Source of the DNA: CAIXTV01 sp964543995
GTDB taxonomy: Bacteria; Bacteroidota; Bacteroidia; Bacteroidales; CAIXTV01
Direction of reading: 5' to 3'
NCBI GenBank assembly: GCA_964543995.1
Contig: CAZJBB010000100.1
Coordinates: 1 to 11,191, forward strand
DNA length: 11,191 bases
A model generated the notes under the pieces. That model searched no databases and was not told where the DNA came from. It worked only from the letters and a program-made list of their open reading frames with translations. Each line of letters begins with the position of its first letter. Position 1 is the first letter of the stretch. Below are positions 1 to 5,697 of this stretch, piece after piece. The translations under genes and the position numbers were made by a program.

Positions 1-175
1 CTGAAGTTGCTTTCCATAAGTTTGTTTAAAGCTGATTTTTGGTCTGCCGAAGATACGGGAAAGATTCCAATCTGATATCCTTTAAATGCATAAAACACAA
101 TAAACTATTGCAATTACAAGAAATGATGCGCCTATTTTTTGTGAACCGGCCTAAAATTTGATATTTTGAATTTTT
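1..175. other. Non-coding edge downstream of the murQ remnant
   Basis: No gene can be called. On the minus strand one frame stays open from about 104 to the window edge and reads KGYQIGIFPVSSADQKSAL and onward, but it has a stop at 105-107 and only a GTG near 96-98 as a start. It could be the beginning of a gene that leaves the window, or a fragment. I do not recognise it. Confidence 0.3.
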
Positions 176-580
176 TCAATCTCTTTTTGTTTGGAGTGAA
201 TTAATTGCCTGATTTAAACTAAAGTGTTGATCTTTCAATACTTGATAAGCCTGCTCCTGATCAATGTCAAATAAGGTTTTAAGAATGTATTCTGCCCGTT
301 TTACCAATTTTTCATTGATGCACTCCAAATCGGTCATGTAACAGCCATGCACTTTCCCTAATCGCACCATTGTTGCAGTAGAAAGAAAGTTCAGCACATA
401 GTAGGCAGAGCCACTGGCCGATATGCCCACCACAACGTCCTTCTCAGAAACATTTGCAACTAAAAGGTCGGGAACACTACTTACGTCTTCTTCAAACTGG
501 GTTTCAATATCAATGGCAGCATCTGCACCCCCTTGGGCAATAAAGGTTAAAACCCGATCCCGGGGGAAGCCAAAAGTACA
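176..580 (-). pseudogene. murQ: N-acetylmuramic acid 6-phosphate etherase (MurQ), internally deleted remnant
   Basis: MurQ cleaves the lactyl ether of MurNAc-6-phosphate to give GlcNAc-6-phosphate in cytoplasmic peptidoglycan salvage. The frame from about 580 reads TFGFPRDRVLTFIAQGGADA, then KDVVVGISASG, then LNFLSTATMVRLGKV and LECINEKLVKRAEYIL to a TAG-free end at 176. These match consecutive MurQ blocks: the segment after the DASE-PPT-FG motif, the sugar-phosphate-binding SIS-type GI(A/S)ASG loop, and the C-terminal helices. Two parts are missing. Everything before TFG (about 95 residues, including the first catalytic Glu region) is replaced by kinase sequence. About 60 residues between GISASGSAYYV and LNFLST are also gone, and these include the GCKR-family signature segment. 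The residue aligning with E. coli MurQ Glu114 appears to be Gln. It cannot make a functional etherase as assembled. Family assignment is from remembered sequence, not a search. Confidence 0.75.
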
Positions 581-882
581 TGAAGATATTTGGAGGCAGT
601 TAAAAGCCGCTTCCCGTGGTAATCGACAATACCGGCGGTCGATATGCCAATCCCTTTTACCTGATCTCCTTCCTGAAGTAATTTAGATATTATTTCGTCA
701 AATGCCTCCAGAAAATCCTTCAGAACTGCATCTTCCGATAAGCGGCTTTTTACTTTAACAACAGGAAGCGTTTTAATCAACTCAGGCAAACCATTAAAAA
801 GTCTGTTCCAATCCCACGCAACAACTATCCCTTTAATCCAGGTTCCTCCAATATCAAAGCCCAGGTAAATATTCCGGTTCAT
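547..882 (-). pseudogene. ROK-family sugar kinase, N-terminal fragment
   Basis: The frame starts at ATG 882 with MNRNIYLGFDIGGTWIKGI. DIGGT is the phosphate-1/ATP loop of ROK kinases, and KGIGISTAGIVD follows at about residues 85-97, as expected for the second conserved block. An in-frame ATG lies further upstream at 957, but family starts fall a few residues before the DIGGT motif, and 882 lies downstream of a -7-like box. Family members are about 300 residues. Homology here stops near residue 104 (KYLHVL), then the frame runs 9 residues into a TAA at 547. At that point the +1-shifted frame becomes MurQ, so the substrate-binding ExGH and zinc-cysteine regions are absent. Next to MurQ, the intact gene probably phosphorylated MurNAc, GlcNAc or a related amino sugar. 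Whether the break is biological or an assembly error cannot be told from one sequence. Confidence 0.75.
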
Positions 883-954
883 ACTTGATCTGTTAAAAAA
901 CTTCGGTAAATTATTCGATTTTATCGTTTGCGTTATTTGGCATATTACAAGCAT

Positions 955-962
955 CAAAGGTA
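955..962 (-). promoter_or_regulatory. Candidate -7 box of the ROK remnant
   Basis: Read on the minus strand this is TACCTTTG, a full match to the Bacteroidota TAnnTTTG -7 element. It would put transcription start near 948 and a leader of about 65 nt before ATG 882. No convincing -33 TTTG at the usual spacing is present, and such octamers occur by chance in AT-rich DNA, so confidence is low. Confidence 0.35.
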
Positions 963-987
963 GGATTAACTTTTTTCAATTCGGGTT

Positions 988-1054
988 TAGTGATAGCCTG
1001 ACTTATTGCGATAGTGGTTTAAGGATACTCAGGCTTCAAGTCAGACTATCACTA
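988..1054. repeat. Imperfect 17-bp inverted repeat with interleaved internal repeats
   Basis: Left arm TAGTGATAGCCTGACTT (988-1004) pairs with right arm AAGTCAGACTATCACTA (1038-1054) at 16 of 17 positions across a 33-nt loop. Two alternative helices interleave with it: AGCCTGA (995-1001) with TCAGGCT (1029-1035), and CGATAGTG (1010-1017) with CACTATCG (1050-1057). No T-run follows, so it is not a standard terminator. It may be a REP/MITE-like palindromic unit or a regulatory structure. Confidence 0.6.
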
Positions 1055-1325
1055 TCGGGGACTAACGCTGAAAATGGCAAAAGCCAGTTTGAGAAACAAT
1101 TTTACTAAGCAATTGTCGTTTAGGATATTATATTATTTTAGAGATTAACCTTGAAAACTCCAGAATGCATCCCAAGAAAAACAATCTTCAGAATTGATCA
1201 ATCTCTGAGAAGATTCTCTCTCCTACAATTTTCACCAAAGTTATTGATCGCCGAGGCGGAACGGTAAAGGGCTGTCCAAGACCCAACTGTTGAGACAACT
1301 TTCCCTGTGCTCAGAAAACAGGAAT
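1055..1325. other. Intergenic stretch with no recognised gene
   Basis: Between the palindromic element and the toxin-antitoxin pair I see no supported ORF, RNA gene or clear terminator. A 12-mer TATTGATCGCCG at 1242-1253 recurs at 2598-2609, flanking the toxin-antitoxin pair, but several exact 12-mer repeats are expected by chance in 11 kb. Confidence 0.4.
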
Positions 1326-1775
1326 TTAAATCAAACCAAATTTCTTTTTTTCAATCCGGGGTATAACTTTTGATTCAGCCATAATTGAGCGTATATAATC
1401 GAAATCCTTTTCATTTATGGCATCCTTATATTCCCCATTTTTAATCGTTAATAATTCAAGGAAATAATTGTAGTCACGTATGGTAATCTTTGAAGCATTA
1501 ATGTAGGAATCATGGTGAAGGAAGTCATAATCCGAAGTCCGAATCTTATACTGTAAGCCTTTTTCTTCCAATGATCTGATCACATTCTGGTTAATCTCGG
1601 AATTAATATACAGTGTGCCGATAATCAATTCATCTGCATCGATACCTAAAATGACAATGAATTTTTCCTTCCTCGCAATTTCATCATAAAGAAAAAATAC
1701 AGCACCTGGCTGTATTTGGGTTTTATAGATCTCTCTTAAAGATTCGGGATGCAGGTTGTCGGTCAAATTGCTCAT
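1326..1775 (-). CDS. Putative toxin partner of a Panacea antitoxin
   Basis: This is a 149-residue soluble protein without signal peptide or membrane segment. Its start overlaps the stop of the upstream Panacea-domain gene by 4 nt (ATGA), the classic arrangement of a co-translated toxin-antitoxin pair. The N-terminal part, with PGAVFFLYDE at about 23-32, FIVILGID at about 39-46 and DYDFLHHDSYINASKI at about 82-97, loosely recalls the SH3-like barrel of MazF/PemK endoribonucleases. These open with a PG-D-I strand and carry an SxI segment later. I cannot confirm that likeness and name no active site. Panacea antitoxins pair with many unrelated toxins, so activity must not be read from the neighbour. 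The C-terminal third (KDFDYIRSIMAESK, then a Lys-rich tail) is helical and unrecognised. No toxin-family call is secure. Confidence 0.6.
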   Translation of the reverse strand: MSNLTDNLHPESLREIYKTQIQPGAVFFLYDEIARKEKFIVILGIDADELIIGTLYINSEINQNVIRSLEEKGLQYKIRTSDYDFLHHDSYINASKITIRDYNYFLELLTIKNGEYKDAINEKDFDYIRSIMAESKVIPRIEKKKFGLI

Positions 1776-2311
1776 AAGGTCAGAAATTCTTCAATTTCGA
1801 GGTTCATCCTAACCAATTCCATGATATCATCAGGGGTATTGGCCTCCTTTGCCATTTCCATGAATGAGATACGTTGATTTTTACCAACGCTATGCCAGGC
1901 TTGCCCGTGCGATTTTTTTGTCAACTCGCCAAAACTAAGGCCTGAATTTTCGGCAATTGACTCATAAAGACACTCGACATCCGTTTCAGACAATTGATCA
2001 AGATCGGCTAGATCCAATGGTTCAATATATTGATTCTTAACGCTTATTTTGCCCTCGAATCCACGATATTTATAAAAATCGTGTGTGCCGTTAACCCCTT
2101 TGATGCAATCGTAAATAATTGTGGGAACCGGTCCATTGGGAAGCGCATTATAGGAATCAGCGGTAATCGTCCTTCCATATCTTGAGAGATGCTTTTCATC
2201 AGCAAAATACAGGATCTTTGCAAGTTTGTGCTTATCGATTTTTTTTAATTCATTCACAACAAGCAACACAACAGCAACGGCTTTTTGCTCATTAAACGTG
2301 AATTGTTCCAT
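1772..2311 (-). CDS. Panacea-domain (DUF4065, SocA-like) antitoxin
   Basis: The protein has 179 residues. The Panacea hallmark is clear at about residues 28-63: KLAKILYFADEKHLSRYG, then an ITADSYNALPNGPVP block, matching the family pattern of a helix with LYFADxxHL followed by RYGRxIxxDxYxAxxxGPVP. The family acts as antitoxin or protease-adaptor-like chaperone; SocA, a relative, delivers its toxin to ClpXP. A second helical region (DLDQLSETDVECLYESIAENSG, about residues 103-124) and TKKSHGQAWH are also usual in the family. It is the first gene of a two-gene minus-strand operon and overlaps the downstream gene by 4 nt, so the antitoxin is made first. The ATG at 2311 is preceded by an AG-rich tract rather than a defined ribosome site. 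The domain call is strong; the antitoxin role is inferred from family and context. Confidence 0.85.
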   Translation of the reverse strand: MEQFTFNEQKAVAVVLLVVNELKKIDKHKLAKILYFADEKHLSRYGRTITADSYNALPNGPVPTIIYDCIKGVNGTHDFYKYRGFEGKISVKNQYIEPLDLADLDQLSETDVECLYESIAENSGLSFGELTKKSHGQAWHSVGKNQRISFMEMAKEANTPDDIMELVRMNLEIEEFLTL

Positions 2312-2328
2312 AGTAGTTTTTGTTCTGT

Positions 2329-2344
2329 CTTTCTTTCTTTCTTT
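2329..2344. repeat. Tetranucleotide repeat (CTTT)4 in the antitoxin leader
   Basis: Four perfect CTTT copies read as (AAAG)4 on the coding strand, ending 18 nt before the antitoxin ATG at 2311. Such a purine tract may serve as the translation-initiation region. A tetranucleotide repeat at this place can also vary in copy number by slippage, although four copies is short for phase variation. Confidence 0.6.
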
Positions 2345-2599
2345 AACAATAGTGCAATTAGAACGCCAAAATGTGGTATTTCACGCTAAATTAGCACTGA
2401 TTTGGGTCAAAATAAGAACAATTAAGTCATAAATCAAACAATTAAAACTGTGTATAAATGTAACAGGTTAATTATCTGAACAATAAACTCCTAATTTAGA
2501 ATGGTGTTAAACTTTAGGATCGGTAAAAAGGAATTTTTGTCCTTAATCTTGAACGAAAAGGGATAGACTACTATTATACTCAAATTACGCGTAAAGGTA

Positions 2600-2824
2600 T
2601 TGATCGCCGGACATTCACCCTCGACAAGAATCCGCCCGGCTCAATCTGGTTTTGCCCGAAATTTAAGTTTATTGCATTCATTCAACATCGGGGCAGATTC
2701 GATGAGTTCGGTGTTATTGCTGAAGGATGCAGCCGGTAATGAGTTCAAGACATCGAATTCTCCAGTGATTGCATCGGTGATCGACGAGATGAAACGGACT
2801 TTCGATACTAAAGTGAGTCCGTGA
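2600..2824 (+). CDS. Hypothetical protein or 3' gene fragment before a terminator
   Basis: The 74-codon frame opens at TTG 2600 with no ATG before codon 34, so it may be the tail of a longer, damaged gene. The convincing part is the end: SSVLLLKDAAGNEFKTSNSP then VIASVIDEMKRTFDTKVSP, with real-protein composition and higher GC than the surroundings. A perfect terminator hairpin begins 29 nt after its stop, which supports a genuine transcribed gene ending here. The neighbouring frame (from about 2586) is also open, through GIDRRTFTLDKNPPGS to FDEFGVI near 2725, so a frameshifted larger gene is possible. I do not recognise the family. It lies outside both the toxin-antitoxin operon, which is divergent, and the downstream FISUMP gene, which has its own promoter-like site after the terminator. 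Confidence 0.45.
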   Translation: MIAGHSPSTRIRPAQSGFARNLSLLHSFNIGADSMSSVLLLKDAAGNEFKTSNSPVIASVIDEMKRTFDTKVSP

Positions 2825-2853
2825 GATTGAAAACCAAATCAGTCTTTAAAGTG

Positions 2854-2884
2854 AATAAGGGAAGCGAAAGTTTCCCTTATTTTT
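2854..2884 (+). terminator. Intrinsic terminator after the 2600-2824 ORF
   Basis: AATAAGGGAA (2854-2863) and TTCCCTTATT (2872-2881) form a perfect 10-bp stem around an 8-nt loop, followed by TTT. Because the arms end in A/T runs it could work in both directions. Confidence 0.75.
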
Positions 2885-2935
2885 GATCGTGGGTGAAGAA
2901 AAAACATGTTGTATAACAGGTAATTAAACTTTCTG

Positions 2936-2959
2936 TTTCAATGTTAAACAACATTGAAA
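2936..2959. promoter_or_regulatory. Operator-like perfect 10-bp inverted repeat
   Basis: TTTCAATGTT (2936-2945) and AACATTGAAA (2950-2959) are exact inverted copies separated by AAAC. The dyad ends 4 nt upstream of a TAnnTTTG-type box at 2964-2971 and so covers the expected -33 region. A dimeric repressor or activator bound here would control the FISUMP gene at 3063. It lacks a T-run and lies 75 nt after another terminator, so a second terminator is less likely. Confidence 0.5.
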
Positions 2960-2963
2960 ATAT

Positions 2964-2971
2964 TACTTTTG
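2964..2971 (+). promoter_or_regulatory. Candidate -7 promoter box of the first FISUMP gene
   Basis: TACTTTTG matches the Bacteroidota TAnnTTTG -7 element completely. Transcription would start near 2978, leaving a leader of about 85 nt before ATG 3063. No clear -33 TTTG is seen at the usual spacing, where the inverted repeat at 2936-2959 lies, so the promoter may need an activator. Confidence 0.4.
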
Positions 2972-3062
2972 CTTGTCATTCAACTATTATTCTTAATATT
3001 TTCAACAAAAACCTATAAAATATATTCTATTTAATCCTTGTAAAAATCTAATTATAAAAGAT

Positions 3063-4973
3063 ATGAATATAAAATGCTTGTTAGGATTTCATACCTGGGA
3101 TGGCTGTAAATGCACCATATGTGGCAAGATTCAAGATAAACAACATGACTGGACAAATGATTGTGAAAAATGTTCCAAATGTGGCACAACCAAGGAAAAC
3201 CAGCACGATTGGTCAAAAGACTGTGAAAAGTGTACCATTTGTGGTAAAACCATAGATAAACAACATGATTGGTCAAAGGGTGGTGAGAAATGTTCCAAAT
3301 GTTTAAAAACTTGTCACCATCAATGGACATTAAATTGTAACAAATGTTCTGAATGTGGTTCAACTTGGGAAGATATTTATTTTTCATTGAATAAATTGAA
3401 ACCTGATAAAATAGTAGAAATAGCTCATTTTACTTGTGTCCCGTCGTTACCGCTTTTTATTGGTAATACTGAAAATTCATTCCAAGCTATAAGGCAGGGT
3501 ATCCAAAATAATTCTAAGTTAAAAAGAAAGGAAATTTCGAAAATTGAAATAAATCGAGGTTACTTAGATTGTATGCTGATCATAGTTACTCTTGGTAAAG
3601 AATATCAGACTTCACCGGGAAATTGGCATATAGCAGAGTGTCGCGTATTCGTATGGCCAAATGAAGATGGTAGCGTAATCTTTTCTACCCGAAGCCCTAT
3701 CGAGGAGTTTTTTCCTAATGTATCAGATTTACCAAAAGGCATAAAAAGATTTTCGAATAAAGAATCCGATTTTCAAGATAGTTTTACAGACCCCCGTGAC
3801 AACAATGTATATAAAGTAATTACAATTGGCAATCAGACCTGGCTTGCTGAAAACTTACGTTATAAAGCAAATAGCAATTGTTGGGCTTACGATGATAATG
3901 AAGAAACTGCAAAAAAATTCGGCTATTTATATAATTGGGAAACCGCAAAAATGGTTGCCCCGAAAGGCTGGCATTTGCCCAGCGATGAAGAATGGCGAGC
4001 ATTGACTAACCACTTGGAGTCTAATGCAGGCGGAAAAATGAAAGCCAAAACCGATTGGAATAGCCCAAATGCAGGCGCAACAAATTCCAGTGGTTTTAAT
4101 GCATTGCCTGCGAGTGGCTACTTCGGAGAAACTTTCTCTGGCCTTGGCGATTGTGCTTTTTTTTGGTCAAGTTCACCTTCTGGAATCGAGAAAGCTTGGA
4201 TTCGCCAACTTGACTCCTTTGGTGGAATTGTACTCCGCAGCGACTATGTATGGGCAAACGGTTTCAGTGTACGCTGTATTAAGGATTTAGAAGTAGATGA
4301 GAAGAAAAAACAAAAAGAAGAAGAAGAGTTACAGAGACTTCTTGAATTGGATAAAAAATTAACTTTAGAATATAAAAAGCGAAAAGAAGAGTCAAAAAGT
4401 AATCGAGAAGAAATAATAAAAAACGATATAGCTCGTGATGGTGCTAAATCAATTTTTACTGACCCCCGTGATAACAATAAATATAAGATAGTTACAATAG
4501 GCAGTCAAACCTGGCTCGCTGAAAACTTACGATATAAAGCAGATAGTGGTTGTTGGGCTTTGGATAATAATGAAGAAAATGTTGAAAAATATGGTTATTT
4601 ATATGATTGGGAATCGGCACAAAAGGTTGCCCCAAAAGGTTGGCATTTGCCCAGCAATATAGATTGGACAATACTAACAAAATACTTAGGTGGTGCATTC
4701 CCAGGCGGAAAAATGAAGGCCCCTACCACCGATTGGGAATATTCGGAAATAATAGGAACAAATGAAAGTGGTTTTAGTGCTTTGCCTGTGGGATCACGCA
4801 GCAGCAACGGTTCGTTCCACGAATTTGGAAAGTGGGCATTCTTTTGGTCGAGCACCCCTGGCGAAGGTGAAGTAGCTTTGAGCATAAGCCTTGACCACCG
4901 CGCCCTCTGCCTGCCTTGGCCCAATTACTTCGACCGAGCAAGCGGTTTCAGTGTTCGCTGTATAAAGGACTGA
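3063..4973 (+). CDS. Mosaic zinc-ribbon protein with two FISUMP (Fib_succ_major) domains
   Basis: The protein has 636 residues and no signal peptide or membrane segment, so it is probably cytoplasmic. Residues 1-14 (MNIKCLLGFHTWDG) lead into five Cys-rich repeats (15-99), each CxxCxxCGx6HxW with a 20-residue period, suited to bind zinc; repeat 4 has lost one Cys (G74). Residues about 103-241 form an alpha/beta domain I do not recognise. FISUMP domain 1 spans 242-408: DPRDNNVYK, then WLAENLRY, GYLYNWETA, GWHLPSDEEW, FWSS and GFSVRCIKD. A charged, Lys/Glu-rich coiled coil (about 409-455) joins it to FISUMP domain 2 (466-636). FISUMP domains have a C-type-lectin-like or formylglycine-enzyme-like fold. 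In each domain a short block before GFSVRC is hypervariable (378-399 and 605-627). The function is not known; a binding or recognition protein is inferred. Its N-terminus is closely related to that of the gene at 5948. The A-rich leader has no Shine-Dalgarno site. Confidence 0.85.
   Translation: MNIKCLLGFHTWDGCKCTICGKIQDKQHDWTNDCEKCSKCGTTKENQHDWSKDCEKCTICGKTIDKQHDWSKGGEKCSKCLKTCHHQWTLNCNKCSECGSTWEDIYFSLNKLKPDKIVEIAHFTCVPSLPLFIGNTENSFQAIRQGIQNNSKLKRKEISKIEINRGYLDCMLIIVTLGKEYQTSPGNWHIAECRVFVWPNEDGSVIFSTRSPIEEFFPNVSDLPKGIKRFSNKESDFQDSFTDPRDNNVYKVITIGNQTWLAENLRYKANSNCWAYDDNEETAKKFGYLYNWETAKMVAPKGWHLPSDEEWRALTNHLESNAGGKMKAKTDWNSPNAGATNSSGFNALPASGYFGETFSGLGDCAFFWSSSPSGIEKAWIRQLDSFGGIVLRSDYVWANGFSVRCIKDLEVDEKKKQKEEEELQRLLELDKKLTLEYKKRKEESKSNREEIIKNDIARDGAKSIFTDPRDNNKYKIVTIGSQTWLAENLRYKADSGCWALDNNEENVEKYGYLYDWESAQKVAPKGWHLPSNIDWTILTKYLGGAFPGGKMKAPTTDWEYSEIIGTNESGFSALPVGSRSSNGSFHEFGKWAFFWSSTPGEGEVALSISLDHRALCLPWPNYFDRASGFSVRCIKD
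3105..3356 (+). repeat. 60-bp tandem repeats encoding a CxxCxxC...H zinc-ribbon array
   Basis: Five units, 20 codons apart, start at C15, C34, C54, G74 and C92 of the first FISUMP protein. The conserved frame is C-E-K-C-x-x-C-G with QHDW eight residues later, so each unit offers three Cys and one His. Unit 4 lost its first Cys and unit 5 is degenerate. The array is strongly similar, in DNA and protein, to that at 5990-6245. Confidence 0.8.
4194..4286 (+). other. Candidate hypervariable region 1 (DGR-type VR) of FISUMP domain 1
   Basis: Codons for residues 378-399 (AWIRQLDSFGG then IVLRSDYVWAN) lie between conserved FWSS and GFSVRCIKD. Of 66 bases, 33 are G or C, above the gene's AT-rich norm. 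Most codons end in C or T with mixed first and second bases (ATT, CGC, GAC, TCC, TTT, AGC, TAT), compatible with former AAY codons. CGGTTTCAGTGT at 4259-4270 is the invariant 3' boundary shared with region 2, the position of an initiation-of-mutagenic-homology element in known DGR targets. This is inference; no template repeat lies in the window. Confidence 0.5.
4875..4970 (+). other. Candidate hypervariable region 2 (DGR-type VR) of FISUMP domain 2
   Basis: Residues 605-627 (ALSISLDHRALCLPW, then PNYFDRAS) differ almost completely from the matching block of domain 1, while GGTTTCAGTGT directly after is identical in both. The core has 41 G or C in 69 bases, far above its surroundings. A run of NNC codons (GAC CAC CGC GCC CTC TGC, later CCC, TAC, TTC, GAC) is what adenine-specific randomisation of AAC codons would produce. 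The block sits at the 3' end of the gene, as VRs do. Reverse transcriptase and template are not in the window. Confidence 0.6.
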
Positions 4974-4989
4974 CAATTTGATTGTTTTT
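4973..4989 (+). terminator. Weak hairpin with T-run after the first FISUMP gene
   Basis: ACAAT (4973-4977) and ATTGT (4981-4985) flank a TTG loop, followed by a T-run to 4989, right at the stop codon. The stem is short and AT-rich, so termination would be weak. Confidence 0.35.
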
Positions 4990-5182
4990 ACTGTTCAAAA
5001 CTGATACAATGATATATAAATCCTTCAAAAATAGTTTTGATAGACCTTCAACTAGAGGAGTTTTGCAAACAGATTAATAACAGACAGATGATGAGATATT
5101 GGTAATCGTACACGAATATCGCTTAAAAAATGTTTATTTTTTTTTTTAGCTATAAATCATTAATAATAAAATAAATAGAATT

Positions 5183-5395
5183 ATGGGCGAAAAATTAAAT
5201 GAAGTTATTAGGATCAAAGAAAACGATATACCTTTTTTTGTTGATCCTAAATTAGTAGGCTGCGGATTTGCATTATTTCCAAAAGAATGTGCGAGTTTTT
5301 TTAAAGAAGTACATGTAAATCAAGCGTTACAAACAAATAAACAGAGCTTTGGACAGCAGTTAAGCAATTTAATCCTTCAATTTCAATACATTTAA
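5183..5395 (+). CDS. Hypothetical small protein, first of a coupled pair
   Basis: A 70-residue soluble protein begins MGEKLNEVIRIKENDIPFF and has no signal peptide or recognisable motif. Its composition is normal for the AT-rich neighbourhood. The stop overlaps the next start by one base (TAATG at 5393-5397), so the two are probably translated together. There is no Shine-Dalgarno site; the leader is A-rich. A TAGTTTTG box at 5032-5039 fits the Bacteroidota -7 pattern but lies about 140 nt upstream and may be chance. The gene and its partner could also be one ancestral gene split by a frameshift, since both are short and the frames differ by two. I do not recognise it. Confidence 0.6.
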   Translation: MGEKLNEVIRIKENDIPFFVDPKLVGCGFALFPKECASFFKEVHVNQALQTNKQSFGQQLSNLILQFQYI

Positions 5396-5697
5396 TGACG
5401 ACTTATAACTCTGATATTGAACCTTCTGATGCTATAATTGCACTTAATAAATTTGGAGACTATCCAAATTATAGTATTGCTCTTGATATTATGCAAATTT
5501 CAATTGATGGTGGTAAAACTTTAATAGATATTTGGGTAGGCTTTAACTGGAAATCAAATAAACAAGATGTGGTTATTGCATGTCCTCATAAGATTTTATC
5601 AGGTAAGCAGGTACAAAACTCAACCTATGAAAAAAAATCAAACATTAAGGTAGAGAATAATCAAATGAAAAAAAAATGGTGGGAATTTTGGAAATGA
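5395..5697 (+). CDS. Hypothetical small protein with Trp-rich basic tail
   Basis: A 100-residue protein overlaps the preceding stop by one base, which indicates translational coupling. Residues about 25-65 (SIALDIMQISIDGGKTLIDI, then WVGFNWKSN) look like beta strands of a small alpha/beta domain. The end is a disordered Asn/Lys linker finishing in KKKWWEFWK, a short basic-aromatic amphipathic tail of a kind that can bind membranes or a partner protein. No family is recognised. The pair sits between two large FISUMP genes on the same strand, so a link with them is plausible but rests on position alone. No terminator is visible in the 250 nt before the next gene. Confidence 0.6.
   Translation: MTTYNSDIEPSDAIIALNKFGDYPNYSIALDIMQISIDGGKTLIDIWVGFNWKSNKQDVVIACPHKILSGKQVQNSTYEKKSNIKVENNQMKKKWWEFWK

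Larger units (their letters stand above)
3786..4970 (+). repeat. Internal duplication of the FISUMP domain
   Basis: Two copies (3786-4286 and 4458-4970) lie 672 nt apart within one gene. They stay close through DPRDNNxYK, TWLAENLRYKA, the GYLY-W block, VAPKGWHLPS, GGKMKA and SGFxALP, and again in the last nine residues. The similarity collapses only in the block just upstream of GFSVRC. Uniform divergence after duplication would not give this pattern. Confidence 0.8.

Noticed and set aside
1242..2609. 12-bp direct repeats TATTGATCGCCG flanking the toxin-antitoxin pair as a target-site duplication
   Set aside because: Several exact 12-mer repeats are expected by chance in 11 kb, there are no inverted ends, and no transposase or integrase lies between them.
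2936..2959. The dyad as an intrinsic terminator
   Set aside because: No T-run follows, and a full terminator already lies at 2854-2884. Its place against a -7 box suits an operator better.
3105..3356. The regular 60-bp repeats as a CRISPR array
   Set aside because: The period is entirely in frame, the units are coding zinc-ribbon motifs, and there are no unique spacers between identical repeats.
3052..3387. Minus-strand ORFs opposite the zinc-ribbon arrays (also 5946-6207)
   Set aside because: They mirror the Cys/His repeat codons of the plus-strand genes and occur at both paralogues for that reason only.
4595..4976. Minus-strand ORFs across FISUMP domain 2
   Set aside because: They are shadows caused by the GC-rich variable block, which lacks stops on both strands. 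The plus frame has the domain homology.
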